Below, piece by piece: positions 8,144-16,289 of a stretch of 64,000 nt of DNA (its first letter is position 1; every line of letters starts with the position of its first letter). A program made the translations under genes and the position numbers. The stretch lies in NCBI RefSeq assembly GCF_008254045.1, contig NZ_CP042425.1:2418001-2482000 (forward strand), read 5' to 3'. The DNA is from Limnoglobus roseus. GTDB taxonomy: Bacteria > Planctomycetota > Planctomycetia > Gemmatales > Gemmataceae. The notes beneath the pieces were generated by a model that had not been told where the DNA came from, did not search any database, and worked only from the letters and a program-made list of their open reading frames with translations.

Positions 8144-10342
8144 ATGCCACGATACTCGCTAGAAAGACTGGGAAGCGGCCGCTTCGAGGCGATGGCCCAA
8201 GCGTTATTAGAGCCGCGGCGTCGAGGGGCGGGCGAACTCATCCAGTTCTCGCCAACCGCTGACGGAGGCAGAGAGGCTACCTGGGAGCAACCTACCTCAC
8301 ACCCAGAGTTCGTGAGGTTGTCCGATGTGTCGGAGGGAACTCCGCACAAGTGGGTGTTCCAGGTGAAGTATCACGATCTCGGCGTACGGGGCTGGCGTGG
8401 TGCAGCAGATGCACTGATCTCGGGACTAAAAGATGAACTGATCAAGCTTACGCAGAAGCACAAAGTTCCCTGCCACCGATACGTCCTGATCACAAACGTT
8501 GTACTGTCGGGGGTTCGTCACGTCGGGACTCGTGACAAAATAAGCGACCTGAAGCAAAAGTACAAAAAAAGAATACCGTCAATAGAGGTTTGGGACGCGA
8601 CTGACGTGTCGCGCATGCTCGACAACAATGAAGCTGTCCGGACAGCCTATCTTGACGACCTAGCTCCCGGTGATTTTCTGAAGGCCGTGTTGAAACGACT
8701 TGACGTGTCGAGGGATAGGAAGCGGAGCGCCCTCGCAGCATACTTGCGGCACACAGTAGAGTATCTCGCAGGTGCAAGGGCACAAGAGGCAGGCGACGAG
8801 GGCGAGTTGCCGTTGGCCAAGGTCTACGTTGATCTATCGCTGCGGTTGGACCGGACCCAAGGCGAGGCAAGCTCTCCGGAGATGCTTGAATTATGGAACG
8901 AGGTGGCACACGTTCGCAAGGCCGGCGTACCATCGGAAGACAGAATCTCGCTCAGCGATACCCCTGCGTCGAGCGCACTACTATTCGACAATTTTCCTAC
9001 GTCCATGATTCTGGCGGGCCCAGGTTACGGGAAGAGTACAGTTACTCAGTTTCTTACTCTCTACCACGCCGCAAGGCTGGTCGACCCTGCGGTTGCGAGC
9101 GAGTTGGAAAAGCGGCTTCGGATTCCAACTGAGATGAACAGTGCCGACATCGGCAGTACCGTGAAGGTGCGAGTCCCATTTAAAGTCGAGTTACGGAGGT
9201 TCGCGAAATGGCATTCAGGGTTATCGCCCGAGAAACAGCCGGGTCACCTCGCAGAGTACATCGCTTCGCAGCTGATCAACAGCAATGTGAGCGGTAGCCT
9301 GACGGCCGAGGACATTTTTGAGATTGCCCATGACAACCCGACATTAATCGTTTTGGACGGGCTAGATGAAGTACCCGGAAAGGACGACCGGGAGCGAGTG
9401 ATGAAGGCTATCGATGCATTCATACTGAGGTGTCAGGCAGAGGAGGGCGACATCCAACTGATATTGTCAAGTCGTCCACAGGGGTATGCCAACGAGTTCG
9501 AGAAATACATCCCAATCAAGTGGTCAGTACGAGATCTTGAATCGGCACTCTTCGGAGAGTACACGCAGTCTTGGCTTAGGCAGCGAGTGAGGGACGCGTC
9601 CGAACGTCAGGATGCCGTAACGAGACTTGAACGCGGAATGAAGTCCCCCGCCGTTGCGAGGCTGGCAACGACACTGCTTCAGGCGACGGTAATGATGACG
9701 ATCGTGAAGCGGAAGAGTGAGGTGCCGCACGAGCGGTACAAACTGTATCACAAATACGTCGACGTGATTTTTGAAAGGGAACGGGAAAAATGGCCGCTCG
9801 TTTCCGAGTACGAGGATGAGCTGCGTAGACTTCATGAATTGGCCGGCTACGAATTGCATAAGGCGGTCGAAGCAGGCCAGTACAAAATCATCGAAGCGAG
9901 TGTGTTCCGTGGCATGGTCCTTCGCATTTGGGAGCAGTTTAGGGGAGCACAACCTACTAGCACCCCTCTTACCAAAACAGTAGACGAAATTATCGGGGCG
10001 GCTGCGAACCGACTGGTCTTCCTTTCGGGCAAAGGGGAAGAGCAAAGTGACATCGACTTCGTCATCCAGTCGTTTAGAGAGTACTTTGCAGCACAGTATC
10101 TTGCAAATCATGCCGATGCGGATCAGTCGCGGGTGCTCGACATGCTGGTGGGACGCGGCTTCTTCTGGTCGAACGTTCTGCAATTCTATATTGGGCTTGC
10201 GAAACCTGCGGAGCAGATTACTTGGATGCACTCCGCCTCGCAGGCGAGTACCGGCCCCGCATCAGATGTGAACAAGACGGTTTCCTTGGTGCAGTATCGC
10301 CGATCGCTGATGCAGTGCCTCCCCGAATTCTCGAAAGTATAG
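8144..10342 (+). pseudogene. Mrr-like nuclease + NACHT STAND defence protein, 5' part (interrupted by IS)
   Basis: The likely start is ATG 8144 (MPRYSLERLGSGRFEAMAQA), a typical beginning for this architecture. Residues 1-150 look like a PD-(D/E)xK restriction-type domain: a GGRE segment near residue 41 and WVFQVKYHD near residue 71, giving the D...QxK pattern of Mrr-like nucleases. The NACHT ATPase follows: Walker A AGPGYGKST near residue 290, Walker B TLIVLDGLDEVP near residue 400, then SSRPQGY and SFREYFAAQYLA. Such proteins are antiphage STAND ATPases in known systems. The frame ends at TAG 10340-10342, contributed by the inverted repeat of an inserted IS; the rest continues at 11578. Base composition is less GC-biased than neighbouring core genes, consistent with acquisition. 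The truncated product keeps nuclease and NACHT but loses most of the C-terminal sensor. Confidence 0.85.
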
Positions 10343-10402
10343 TGGACCCCGAAACTGAGACCGCCAGGTAAGCTACTCTGGCGGCCCTCGGAGGTGGTCC
10401 TG

Positions 10403-10690
10403 ATGACGGCGAAGCGGAAGACCCACACGGCGGCGTTCAAAGCCCAGGTCGCTCTGGCCGCGGTGAAGGGCGACAAGACGGTCAACGAGTTGGCCGCCCA
10501 CTTCGGCGTCCACCCGACCCTCATCCACGGGTGGAAGAAGCAACTCCTGGCCGGGGCCGAGGCCGTGTTCGCCGCCGGAGCGAAGGCGGTCGCCCCCGGC
10601 GACGACCAGACACCCGCGCTGTACGAGCAGATCGGCCGGCTCAAGGTCGAGCTCGACTGGGTGAAAAAAAAAGCTGCGACGTTCGGTTGA
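10403..10690 (+). CDS. IS3-family transposase OrfA, 95 aa
   Basis: ATG 10403 has GGAGG upstream (10390-10394). The protein contains the helix-turn-helix typical of IS3 OrfA: TAAFKAQVALAAVKGDKTV, NELAAHFGVHPTLIHGWKKQ, and ends in a leucine-zipper-like helix (LYEQIGRLKVELDWVKKK). It binds the inverted repeats. The frame runs through a run of nine A residues (10664-10672) and stops at TGA 10688-10690. OrfB begins at the same A-run in another frame, so the A-run is the OrfA/OrfB fusion point. Confidence 0.92.
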   Translation: MTAKRKTHTAAFKAQVALAAVKGDKTVNELAAHFGVHPTLIHGWKKQLLAGAEAVFAAGAKAVAPGDDQTPALYEQIGRLKVELDWVKKKAATFG

Positions 10691-11531
10691 CGACCTGCGG
10701 CCGCTGATCGACCCCGGGCACGCCGACCTGAGCGTCCGTCGGCAGTGCCAACTGGTCGGGCTCGGCCGGGCCACGTACTACCGGGGGCCGGCCGAGGAGT
10801 CGGCCGACAACCTGGCCCTCATGCGGCGGATCGACGAGCAGTACACGGCCTGCCCGTTCTACGGCAGCCGGCGGATCGCCCGGTGGCTGGCCCACAACGG
10901 CCACCCGGCGAACCGCAAGCGGGTCCAGCGGTTGCTCCGGGTCATGGGCCTGGAAGCCATCCACCCGAAGCCGAAGCTGTCGGCCGGGCGGGGCCACCCG
11001 GTGTACCCGTACCTCCTCCGCGGCGTGCCGATCGACCGCGTCGGGCAGGTGTGGAGTGCCGACATTACATACCTGCCGCTGCCCGGCGGGTTCATGTACT
11101 TGGCCGCCACCATCGACTGGTACAGCCGGTACGTGGTGGCCTGGCGGTTGTCGAACACGCTCGACGGGGCGTTCTGCCGGGACATGCTGGACGAGGCGTT
11201 GGCGGCCGGCACCCCGGAGGTGTTCAACACCGATCAAGGGGTGCAGTTCACGGCCGGGGCGTGGGTCGAGCGGGTGGAGGCGGCCGGGGCGCGGGTGAGC
11301 ATGGACGGCCGGGGGCGGTGCCTGGACAACGTGTTCGTCGAGCGGCTGTGGCGGACGGTGAAGTACGAGGACGTGTTCCTGCGGGGATACGAGACGGTGA
11401 CCGAGTTGGAGCGGGGGTTGAAGGCGTACTTCACCTTCTACAACGAGGCCCGCTTGCACCAGTCACTGGGGTACAAGACCCCGGCCGAGGTGTACCGGGC
11501 CGGACGGTCAAAAGAGCCGGCGAAGGAGTAG
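10665..11531 (+). CDS. IS3-family transposase OrfB (DDE integrase domain)
   Basis: The frame is open from 10665, just after a TGA at 10662, to TAG 11529-11531. It starts KKKLRRSVDDLRPLIDPGHA, the usual sequence following the OrfA zipper, then an HTH_21-like part (YGSRRIARWLAHNGH) and an rve catalytic core with WSADITYLPL (D1), NTDQGVQFTA (D2) and DNVFVERLWRTVKYE (E). It has no clear own start (first ATG 10821) and is probably made as an OrfAB fusion. The frame is +1 to OrfA, so loss of one A from the nine-A run, or transcriptional slippage, would join them. Confidence 0.9.
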   Translation, partial: KKKLRRSVDDLRPLIDPGHADLSVRRQCQLVGLGRATYYRGPAEESADNLALMRRIDEQYTACPFYGSRRIARWLAHNGHPANRKRVQRLLRVMGLEAIHPKPKLSAGRGHPVYPYLLRGVPIDRVGQVWSADITYLPLPGGFMYLAATIDWYSRYVVAWRLSNTLDGAFCRDMLDEALAAGTPEVFNTDQGVQFTAGAWVERVEAAGARVSMDGRGRCLDNVFVERLWRTVKYEDVFLRGYETVTELERGLKAYFTFYNEARLHQSLGYKTPAEVYRAGRSKEPAKE

Positions 11532-11577
11532 CTTAAATTCGTCGGTTTTTGGTCTCGCAAATGGGGTCCACTATAAA

Positions 11578-13557
11578 CCGTCTAATGCGAATTTCTCGAC
11601 TGCCATCCATATCGCGTTCACGAGCGACACTCGTTGGACGTGGTATCGCCAGGACTGGGTGAAAAAAATCTTGTCTTCTCTCAGGCCAATCGAATCGAAG
11701 GCTGCTGTGACCGGTCATCTAATACCAATGTCTCTCACAGATTGCGGATCCTTCGCGTCGGAGGCGGAGATCTGTGGTGCCGTTATCCACGAGGGCGATG
11801 CCGAATACCCAAAATTGGTTGCCGGGCTCCAAAAAGCGTTGGAGTCGGAGTCTACCCGACCGATCGCAATCTCTGTCGCATTCAGTCAATCCATACCCCT
11901 TAGTGCAGCTTCACTGCCCGAGACCCTGGATGTAGAGGTTGTGTCCGACCTCATTAGGGAGTGGCGGCGAGACACGCGTGACCCGGCGTCGGAGCTGCCG
12001 AAGCCGATCGGCCTCAGCGACACTCAGTTGATCCAATTGCTATGCAGAAGCCCGTCTCAAGTAAAGAGATTTAGTCAATATACGAGCCAGGCTACAACGC
12101 TACTCCCGAAACATTTAATTGCATTGCGTTCCGATCACGGCGACGTCACGGATGGTAGCCCGGAGATGAGCCGGTTGCCCTTGGCACCATACGCACTCCG
12201 GCCCGCGCCTATGATTGTCGCCGACTCCCGGGACAGTGGGCGAGCAACTGGCCCTTACTCCGATTATCTATACTCTCTTGCGGTCGCTGTTGTGGATCCA
12301 GCGAATCCGGTGAAGGATGCCGCGGCGCGTACTGCCGAGGCGAGTTTGCCAAAACCGGTTGCCGCTCACTACTCTGCCGATACTTTCCTCGGTCCTGACT
12401 ACACTCACTTTGTTTCCGTACCTGAGTGGCAAAGGTTCAAAAGCGAGTTGGCCGCATTCCTCACAAATGCGGACGAGAGGAAACGCACGTATCAATTTTT
12501 GGCGGACTCTCGGCATCGAGTCGGCGGTGTGTATCCGCCTTGGGTGCTCATGCTGTTCAACCCCGCATCTTGGGACATGTGCAGTCAATGTAAACTTGTC
12601 ACCGAGGAAACTGTAAACACTCTCCGGACGATGCCTGTTCACGCTCTTCTTTCAATCCCCTCCACACCACCCCGGCTATTGATGGGAGTTGTGGGATCCG
12701 AACTCGAAGGATTCGATCATCCGAGACGGTTGACCACGCTCGTTCATACGGCTTGTTCTGTTGCAGAGAAGTTCGGGCCGAATTGCGTCGGCTCCGTTCC
12801 TCACTCTCTCCTGGCTCGGAGCGTGCGATACGCGGTGCGTGAATTCGATTTCGATCCGAACAATCTTAACGCAGCACTTGCATGGCATCCGAACCTTCAC
12901 AAATCTTGGCACGCGTTGGGCTTCTCTCTCCTTGCTGACTTGTCCACATGCCCGACACCTCTCCTTGTCGAGGCGTGGCAGCGAACGTCACGGCAAGACA
13001 TGATGTGGATGAGGCCATTCACCGTTCCGTCTTCACCTCCTTCCCTGCAACGTATCACTGAACTTGCAGCGCTTGTGGTGGCCACACCAACGCCAAGCAA
13101 CCTGCTGTTGTTTGCGTATATGAATAATCAGTTGCCCCGTGTCAGGACTGCTTTTACGCCCACGCTTGTCGACTTGATCCTCGACTTGCTCTGTAGTGAC
13201 GAGGTGCTTAGCGATGATGCGGTCGCCCTACTCATTCGGTCCTCGCTGACAGCACCGCTAACTTGCCGGACCCTTACCGTATTATGCTCAGAGCGCGGGA
13301 TTCCTCGTCTCGCAGACCGATCGGGCATTGTCAGCGAGTCGATCTATTCTCGTCTAGAAGCATTGCTCGACGATGACCCGAGTAGGTCCGACCCTTGGCT
13401 CCGGTCGATGCTTGAACATTTAGTTGTCCGGCGCGCGTCAATACCGATCCGCCTTGCTTCCATGGCGGTAAATCTTCTCGTCAGTATTACGTTGTCGGCG
13501 AGCGCTCCGTTACAAGATCGACAGTGGCAGCTCAACCGTGCAGTCGATTTGTCATGA
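11578..13557 (+). pseudogene. NACHT STAND defence protein, 3' part (downstream of IS)
   Basis: Immediately after the IS the frame reads PSNANFSTAIHIAFTSDTRW and continues for 659 codons to TGA 13555-13557. The first potential start inside is GTG 11659. The region is leucine/alanine-rich with helical repeats (LLFAYMNNQLPRVRTAF, LVDLILDLLCSDEVLSDDA), suiting the C-terminal sensor/repeat part of a STAND protein. No catalytic motif is seen. Together with 8144-10339 the ancestral protein would be about 1390 residues. Codon usage matches the 5' part and differs from the very GC-rich IS between them. In the same frame past the stop there is gene-like sequence (see 13558-13822), so the natural end may lie further on. 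Confidence 0.85.
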
Positions 13558-13822
13558 GACGCATTCGTCGTCTACCCGAGCCGGCCATATCGCCCATGAC
13601 TTCCACCTGGCCCCGTACTCTATATCAGAGACTCTTGCGAGGCCGGCTTACTGTTTGCGAAGTATGCCTCGATCATTCGTGCGTGCTGGACGCTTGTGGA
13701 TCAGCGAATATTCGTTACGATTTTGGCATTATCCCGGCAGGCTGAGGAATGTTTGCGACGGGAAGTTCCAAGAGCGGGAATTGGGGAGCAAGAAGCCAGC
13801 GACCCCTCGTCGATGAGGGACT
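13558..13822. other. Possible decayed tail of the STAND gene
   Basis: Continuing the STAND frame past TGA 13557 there is one more stop (near 13597) and then protein-like sequence (CEAGLLFAKYASIIRAC, WTLVDQRIFVTILALSRQAE). This may be the original C-terminus cut off by point mutations, or unrelated sequence. Nothing else is recognised before the zinc-ribbon gene. Confidence 0.3.
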
Positions 13823-14281
13823 TTGTCTCCCGATCGACTTGTTCCGACCCGTTTTGTCAGCAAGGGAGAGCGGGTCCGTCTCTTGGACGGGCCAAGCCGC
13901 TACGCTGGGGTACGTGGCGGATGGAAAGACGCCGTACCTCAAATCACCTTGTCCTACGGCCATGCGGACGGTGAAACCATTCGCTTGGCCGTGCCGCTGA
14001 GGTCGTCGGTAACCCGATCCGGCCGCGGGCGGTGGTGGTTCACCTGTCCGCTGAAGGCCGACGGACAGACTTGCGGGCGTCGTCTGAGCCGTCTGTACTT
14101 GCCCTGCGGCGAGAAGCAGTTCGTGTGCCGGACCTGCCACAACCTCCCTTACCGCAGTAGCCGGAACGCGCATCGGCTGGAGCGGCTCCGCGATCAGGGT
14201 GAGGAGGATGCCGCGCGACTCTCGACGCTACTTGCTGCCGCGTATCGTGCCCCGACGGCGGTGTTGGAAAGGTCACGGTGA
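13823..14281 (+). CDS. Zinc-ribbon protein, copy 2, 152 aa
   Basis: Paralogue of the protein at 5198-5660. Shared features in order: a beta-rich N-terminal part ending LAVPL, then GRWWFTCPL, CGRRL, RLYLPCGEKQFVCRTCHNL and AHRLERLRDQ. Cysteines at FTCP, TCGRR and CRTC form a probable four-cysteine zinc ribbon. The start is uncertain: the frame opens at TTG 13823 without a good ribosome binding site. It lies between the STAND gene and a Rep-gene relic, the same zinc-ribbon/Rep-relic order as copy 1. Function unknown; DNA or RNA binding is plausible from the zinc ribbon and basic helix. Confidence 0.65.
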   Translation: MSPDRLVPTRFVSKGERVRLLDGPSRYAGVRGGWKDAVPQITLSYGHADGETIRLAVPLRSSVTRSGRGRWWFTCPLKADGQTCGRRLSRLYLPCGEKQFVCRTCHNLPYRSSRNAHRLERLRDQGEEDAARLSTLLAAAYRAPTAVLERSR

Positions 14282-14319
14282 ATGGCGTCGGCGTGGCGGT
14301 CGTACTCCGACGGCGCTCG

Positions 14320-14480
14320 CTGCTTCACGAACTCGGACATCGCGGGGACGTGCGAAGAATTCGAGGCGGAGGGCATTCGAACCGTCGCGTCGGACTGCTC
14401 GGCTCAAATGAGTCTTATTAGCGTTTCCCTCCCCACTCAGACCTCGGAAGTTCGCTTGAGCTCGAAGGCCGACGCCTGTC
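14320..14480 (+). repeat. Relic of Rep-like gene 3' end plus conserved tail, copy 2
   Basis: The most diverged of three copies. The block at 14385-14434 (TCGCGTCGGACTGC, then GAGTCTTATTAGC and GTTTCCCTCCCC) aligns with 5906-5957 and 18660-18710; weaker similarity extends upstream (TGCGAA, GGCGGA, TTCGAAC) and downstream (CTCGAAGG). No protein can be read from it. It directly follows the second zinc-ribbon gene. Confidence 0.6.
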
Positions 14481-14506
14481 CATGCAGCAGCACGGAGCCG
14501 AACAAG

Positions 14507-14557
14507 TTTGGTACAAAGAGGACTGACGCACGAATGACGTTCCGTCTTGTTCCGCAG
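14507..14557 (+). repeat. 50-bp repeat upstream of hsdR fragment, copy 2
   Basis: Second copy of the sequence at 7868-7918, starting TTGGTACAAAGA and ending TTGTTCCGCAG, with scattered differences. It ends 23 bases before the HsdR N-terminal fragment at 14581. Confidence 0.75.
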
Positions 14558-14580
14558 CTCTCATCCGGGGCGGTCGGCCG

Positions 14581-14943
14581 ATGGACAAGAAATCGCTCAG
14601 CGAACGCGACATCTGCACCAAGTTCATCACGCCGGCTGTGAAGAGGGCGGGCTGGGACGAGATGGCCCAAATCCGGGAGGAAGTCAGCTTCACGAAGGGG
14701 CGGATCACCGGGGACGACACGCAGGGCAAGGAACAACTCGACAACTTCATCGACCCGGAATCGGCCTACCCCGACAACAAGGCGATGTGTCGTATCTACA
14801 CGCGGACCGACGCCGACTTCGTGGACCGTCAACTCTGGCCGCAGCAGTCCCAGTGGCTGCGTGAACATCTGGAAACGATGCACCGCGTCTTCGCCCCGCG
14901 GGTGAAGAACTTGAAGCTGGAATCGGAGGAAAGAGCGGGGTAA
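14581..14943 (+). pseudogene. Mosaic hsdR remnant: HsdR N-terminus fused to helicase piece and another fragment
   Basis: Residues 1-41 (MDKKSLSERDICTKFITPAV, AQIREEVSFTKGRI) match the N-terminus of HsdR restriction subunits. They run directly into TGDDTQGKEQLDNFIDPESAYP, which normally lies hundreds of residues later in the helicase region, so a large internal deletion is evident. The last about 45 residues (RQLWPQQSQWLREHLETMHR) resemble the C-terminus of DUF4268-type proteins often found near restriction systems. A 120-codon frame remains open but cannot encode a working HsdR. hsdM and hsdS are not in the window. Confidence 0.75.
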
Positions 14944-14995
14944 CTCCCTCCTTACTCGCCGATTTTTGATTTGTCACGCATTCGGACGCCAACGC

Positions 14996-15304
14996 ATGGC
15001 CGTTACAACGACGATCTGGAACCCGTCGGGCCACCCCATTCACCAGTTGATTCAGGGCTTCGATGTAGTCATCGCGGCCACTACGGTCATTCGTGCGGAA
15101 GCACATCGGCTGAACTATGTGTTGAATCAGAATTCCGTGGAATTTCCCGCCCCTGGCGATGAGGCCCTGGCTCGCTTCCGCCAGTTGGTGTCAGAGTATC
15201 GGGCCGCCTGGGCAGAACTGTTCGTCCGCGACCACTTCGGGCCGGGCGAGGTCGCACGCCAGTTGCCCAACGAAGTGACGGCGTGCTTCGTCCGAGGCGG
15301 CTGA
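14996..15304 (+). CDS. Hypothetical protein, 102 aa
   Basis: ATG 14996 begins MAVTTTIWNPSGHPIHQLIQ. The protein is soluble with a helical middle (AEAHRLNYVLNQNSVEF, ARFRQLVSEYRAAWAELFV). No motif or family recognised and no good ribosome binding site seen, so the start is tentative. It stands alone between hsdR debris and the HTH gene at 15565. Confidence 0.5.
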   Translation: MAVTTTIWNPSGHPIHQLIQGFDVVIAATTVIRAEAHRLNYVLNQNSVEFPAPGDEALARFRQLVSEYRAAWAELFVRDHFGPGEVARQLPNEVTACFVRGG

Positions 15305-15564
15305 AAACTCTCGCAGACTGGTCCCCAGTCCCCGCCCGCTCGGGTGCCCGATCTGCTATAATTTCGTCTACTCCAGCAGCCGCACAGCCCACTGACGGGA
15401 CCGACTCGTGCGGAGGGCAGAGACTTCCCCCCACCACCTGCCGATTGTTCCTGTTCTCCGCCTCGGTTCGTGCCGCCGAAGCGGTTCTTGAGCGATCGAG
15501 GTAAGAGACGACATCAGGGCGGCAGATCACTCAACTTGATTTCAGACGCAAGGAAGGGAAGCAC

Positions 15565-16167
15565 ATGGGTTCCGCAAAGAAGCCGGTGCCGGTTCGCCGC
15601 CGGTACTCCGACGACTTCCGGGCGACGGCCATTGCCGGGCTGGCCGCCAACGGCGGCAATGTCGAGCGCACGGCGCGGGCGTTGAGCATCCCGGCGAAGA
15701 CGCTGGAGCAGTGGGCGAAGGGATCGCGCAACCCCGTTTCCGCTCAACTGAGCGGCCAAAAAAAGCTCGACTTGGCCGAGGCGATGGAGCAGTTCGCCCA
15801 CAACCTGATGGGCGTCTCCCTTGAAAAGGTCAAGAACCTGAACATCAAGGACCTCGGGGTCACGCTCGGGATCGTGGTGGACAAGTTACTCGTCCTCAAT
15901 GCCCATATGAAGGCCGAGCAGCAGGAGCAGAACGTAAAGGCGAAGGAAGAGGAGTTCCACTGCGACCTGTCGAAGCTGTACCCGTACGAACTGGACATGC
16001 TGCACAAGATCATTTCCAAGACAACGGGCAACACGCAGGTCATCTATCCGCCGCAACCCGGGGACCCCGACTACGACCCTGGCTTGCCGACCGATGGCCT
16101 CGACGGCGCAGATGAAGACATGGGCATGGTGACCGAGCCTGCCCCTTTGTCACCGGCAGCAATCTGA
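15565..16167 (+). CDS. Helix-turn-helix protein with acidic C-terminus, 200 aa
   Basis: ATG 15565 with GGAAGGGAAG upstream. Residues 13-60 are a transposase/terminase-small-subunit-like helix-turn-helix (RRRYSDDFRATAIAGLAANG, NVERTARALSIPAKTLEQWA). A helical region follows (LAEAMEQFAHNLMGVSLEKV, HMKAEQQEQNVKAKEEEF), then an acidic, proline-rich tail (PGDPDYDPGLPTDGLDGADE). The HTH suggests DNA binding, as in IS OrfA or phage terminase small subunits, but no transposase or large terminase gene follows. It precedes a zinc-ribbon gene by 122 bases on the same strand. Confidence 0.65.
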   Translation: MGSAKKPVPVRRRYSDDFRATAIAGLAANGGNVERTARALSIPAKTLEQWAKGSRNPVSAQLSGQKKLDLAEAMEQFAHNLMGVSLEKVKNLNIKDLGVTLGIVVDKLLVLNAHMKAEQQEQNVKAKEEEFHCDLSKLYPYELDMLHKIISKTTGNTQVIYPPQPGDPDYDPGLPTDGLDGADEDMGMVTEPAPLSPAAI

Positions 16168-16289
16168 CGCGGCGAGGGGTGACGTTCTTTCCGACCTCCG
16201 CCTCGGAATGAAGGTGAGTCGCTGGCGGGCCAGTGTCTGCAAGCAGGTCCAACCAACTAGCTTGGAAAAGCTGCATCTGGTGTTTCTCA

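Larger units (their letters stand above)
10337..11574 (+). mobile_element. IS3-family insertion sequence, about 1.24 kb
   Basis: Terminal inverted repeats TATAGTGGACCCC (left, from 10338) and the complement ending GGGGTCCACTATA (right, to 11575), each followed inward by GAGACC. The flanks carry AAA on both sides (10334-10336 and 11575-11577), a plausible 3-bp target duplication. Removing the element plus one AAA rejoins the NACHT gene in frame (EFSK then PSNANFST). It contains orfA and orfB of the IS3 type. The exact ends are uncertain by 1-2 bases because A/T residues at the tips are ambiguous. Confidence 0.9.

Noticed and set aside
7967..10342. Start of the STAND protein at 7967
   Set aside because: The first about 45 codons belong to an hsdR fragment in the same frame; the natural start is at 8144.
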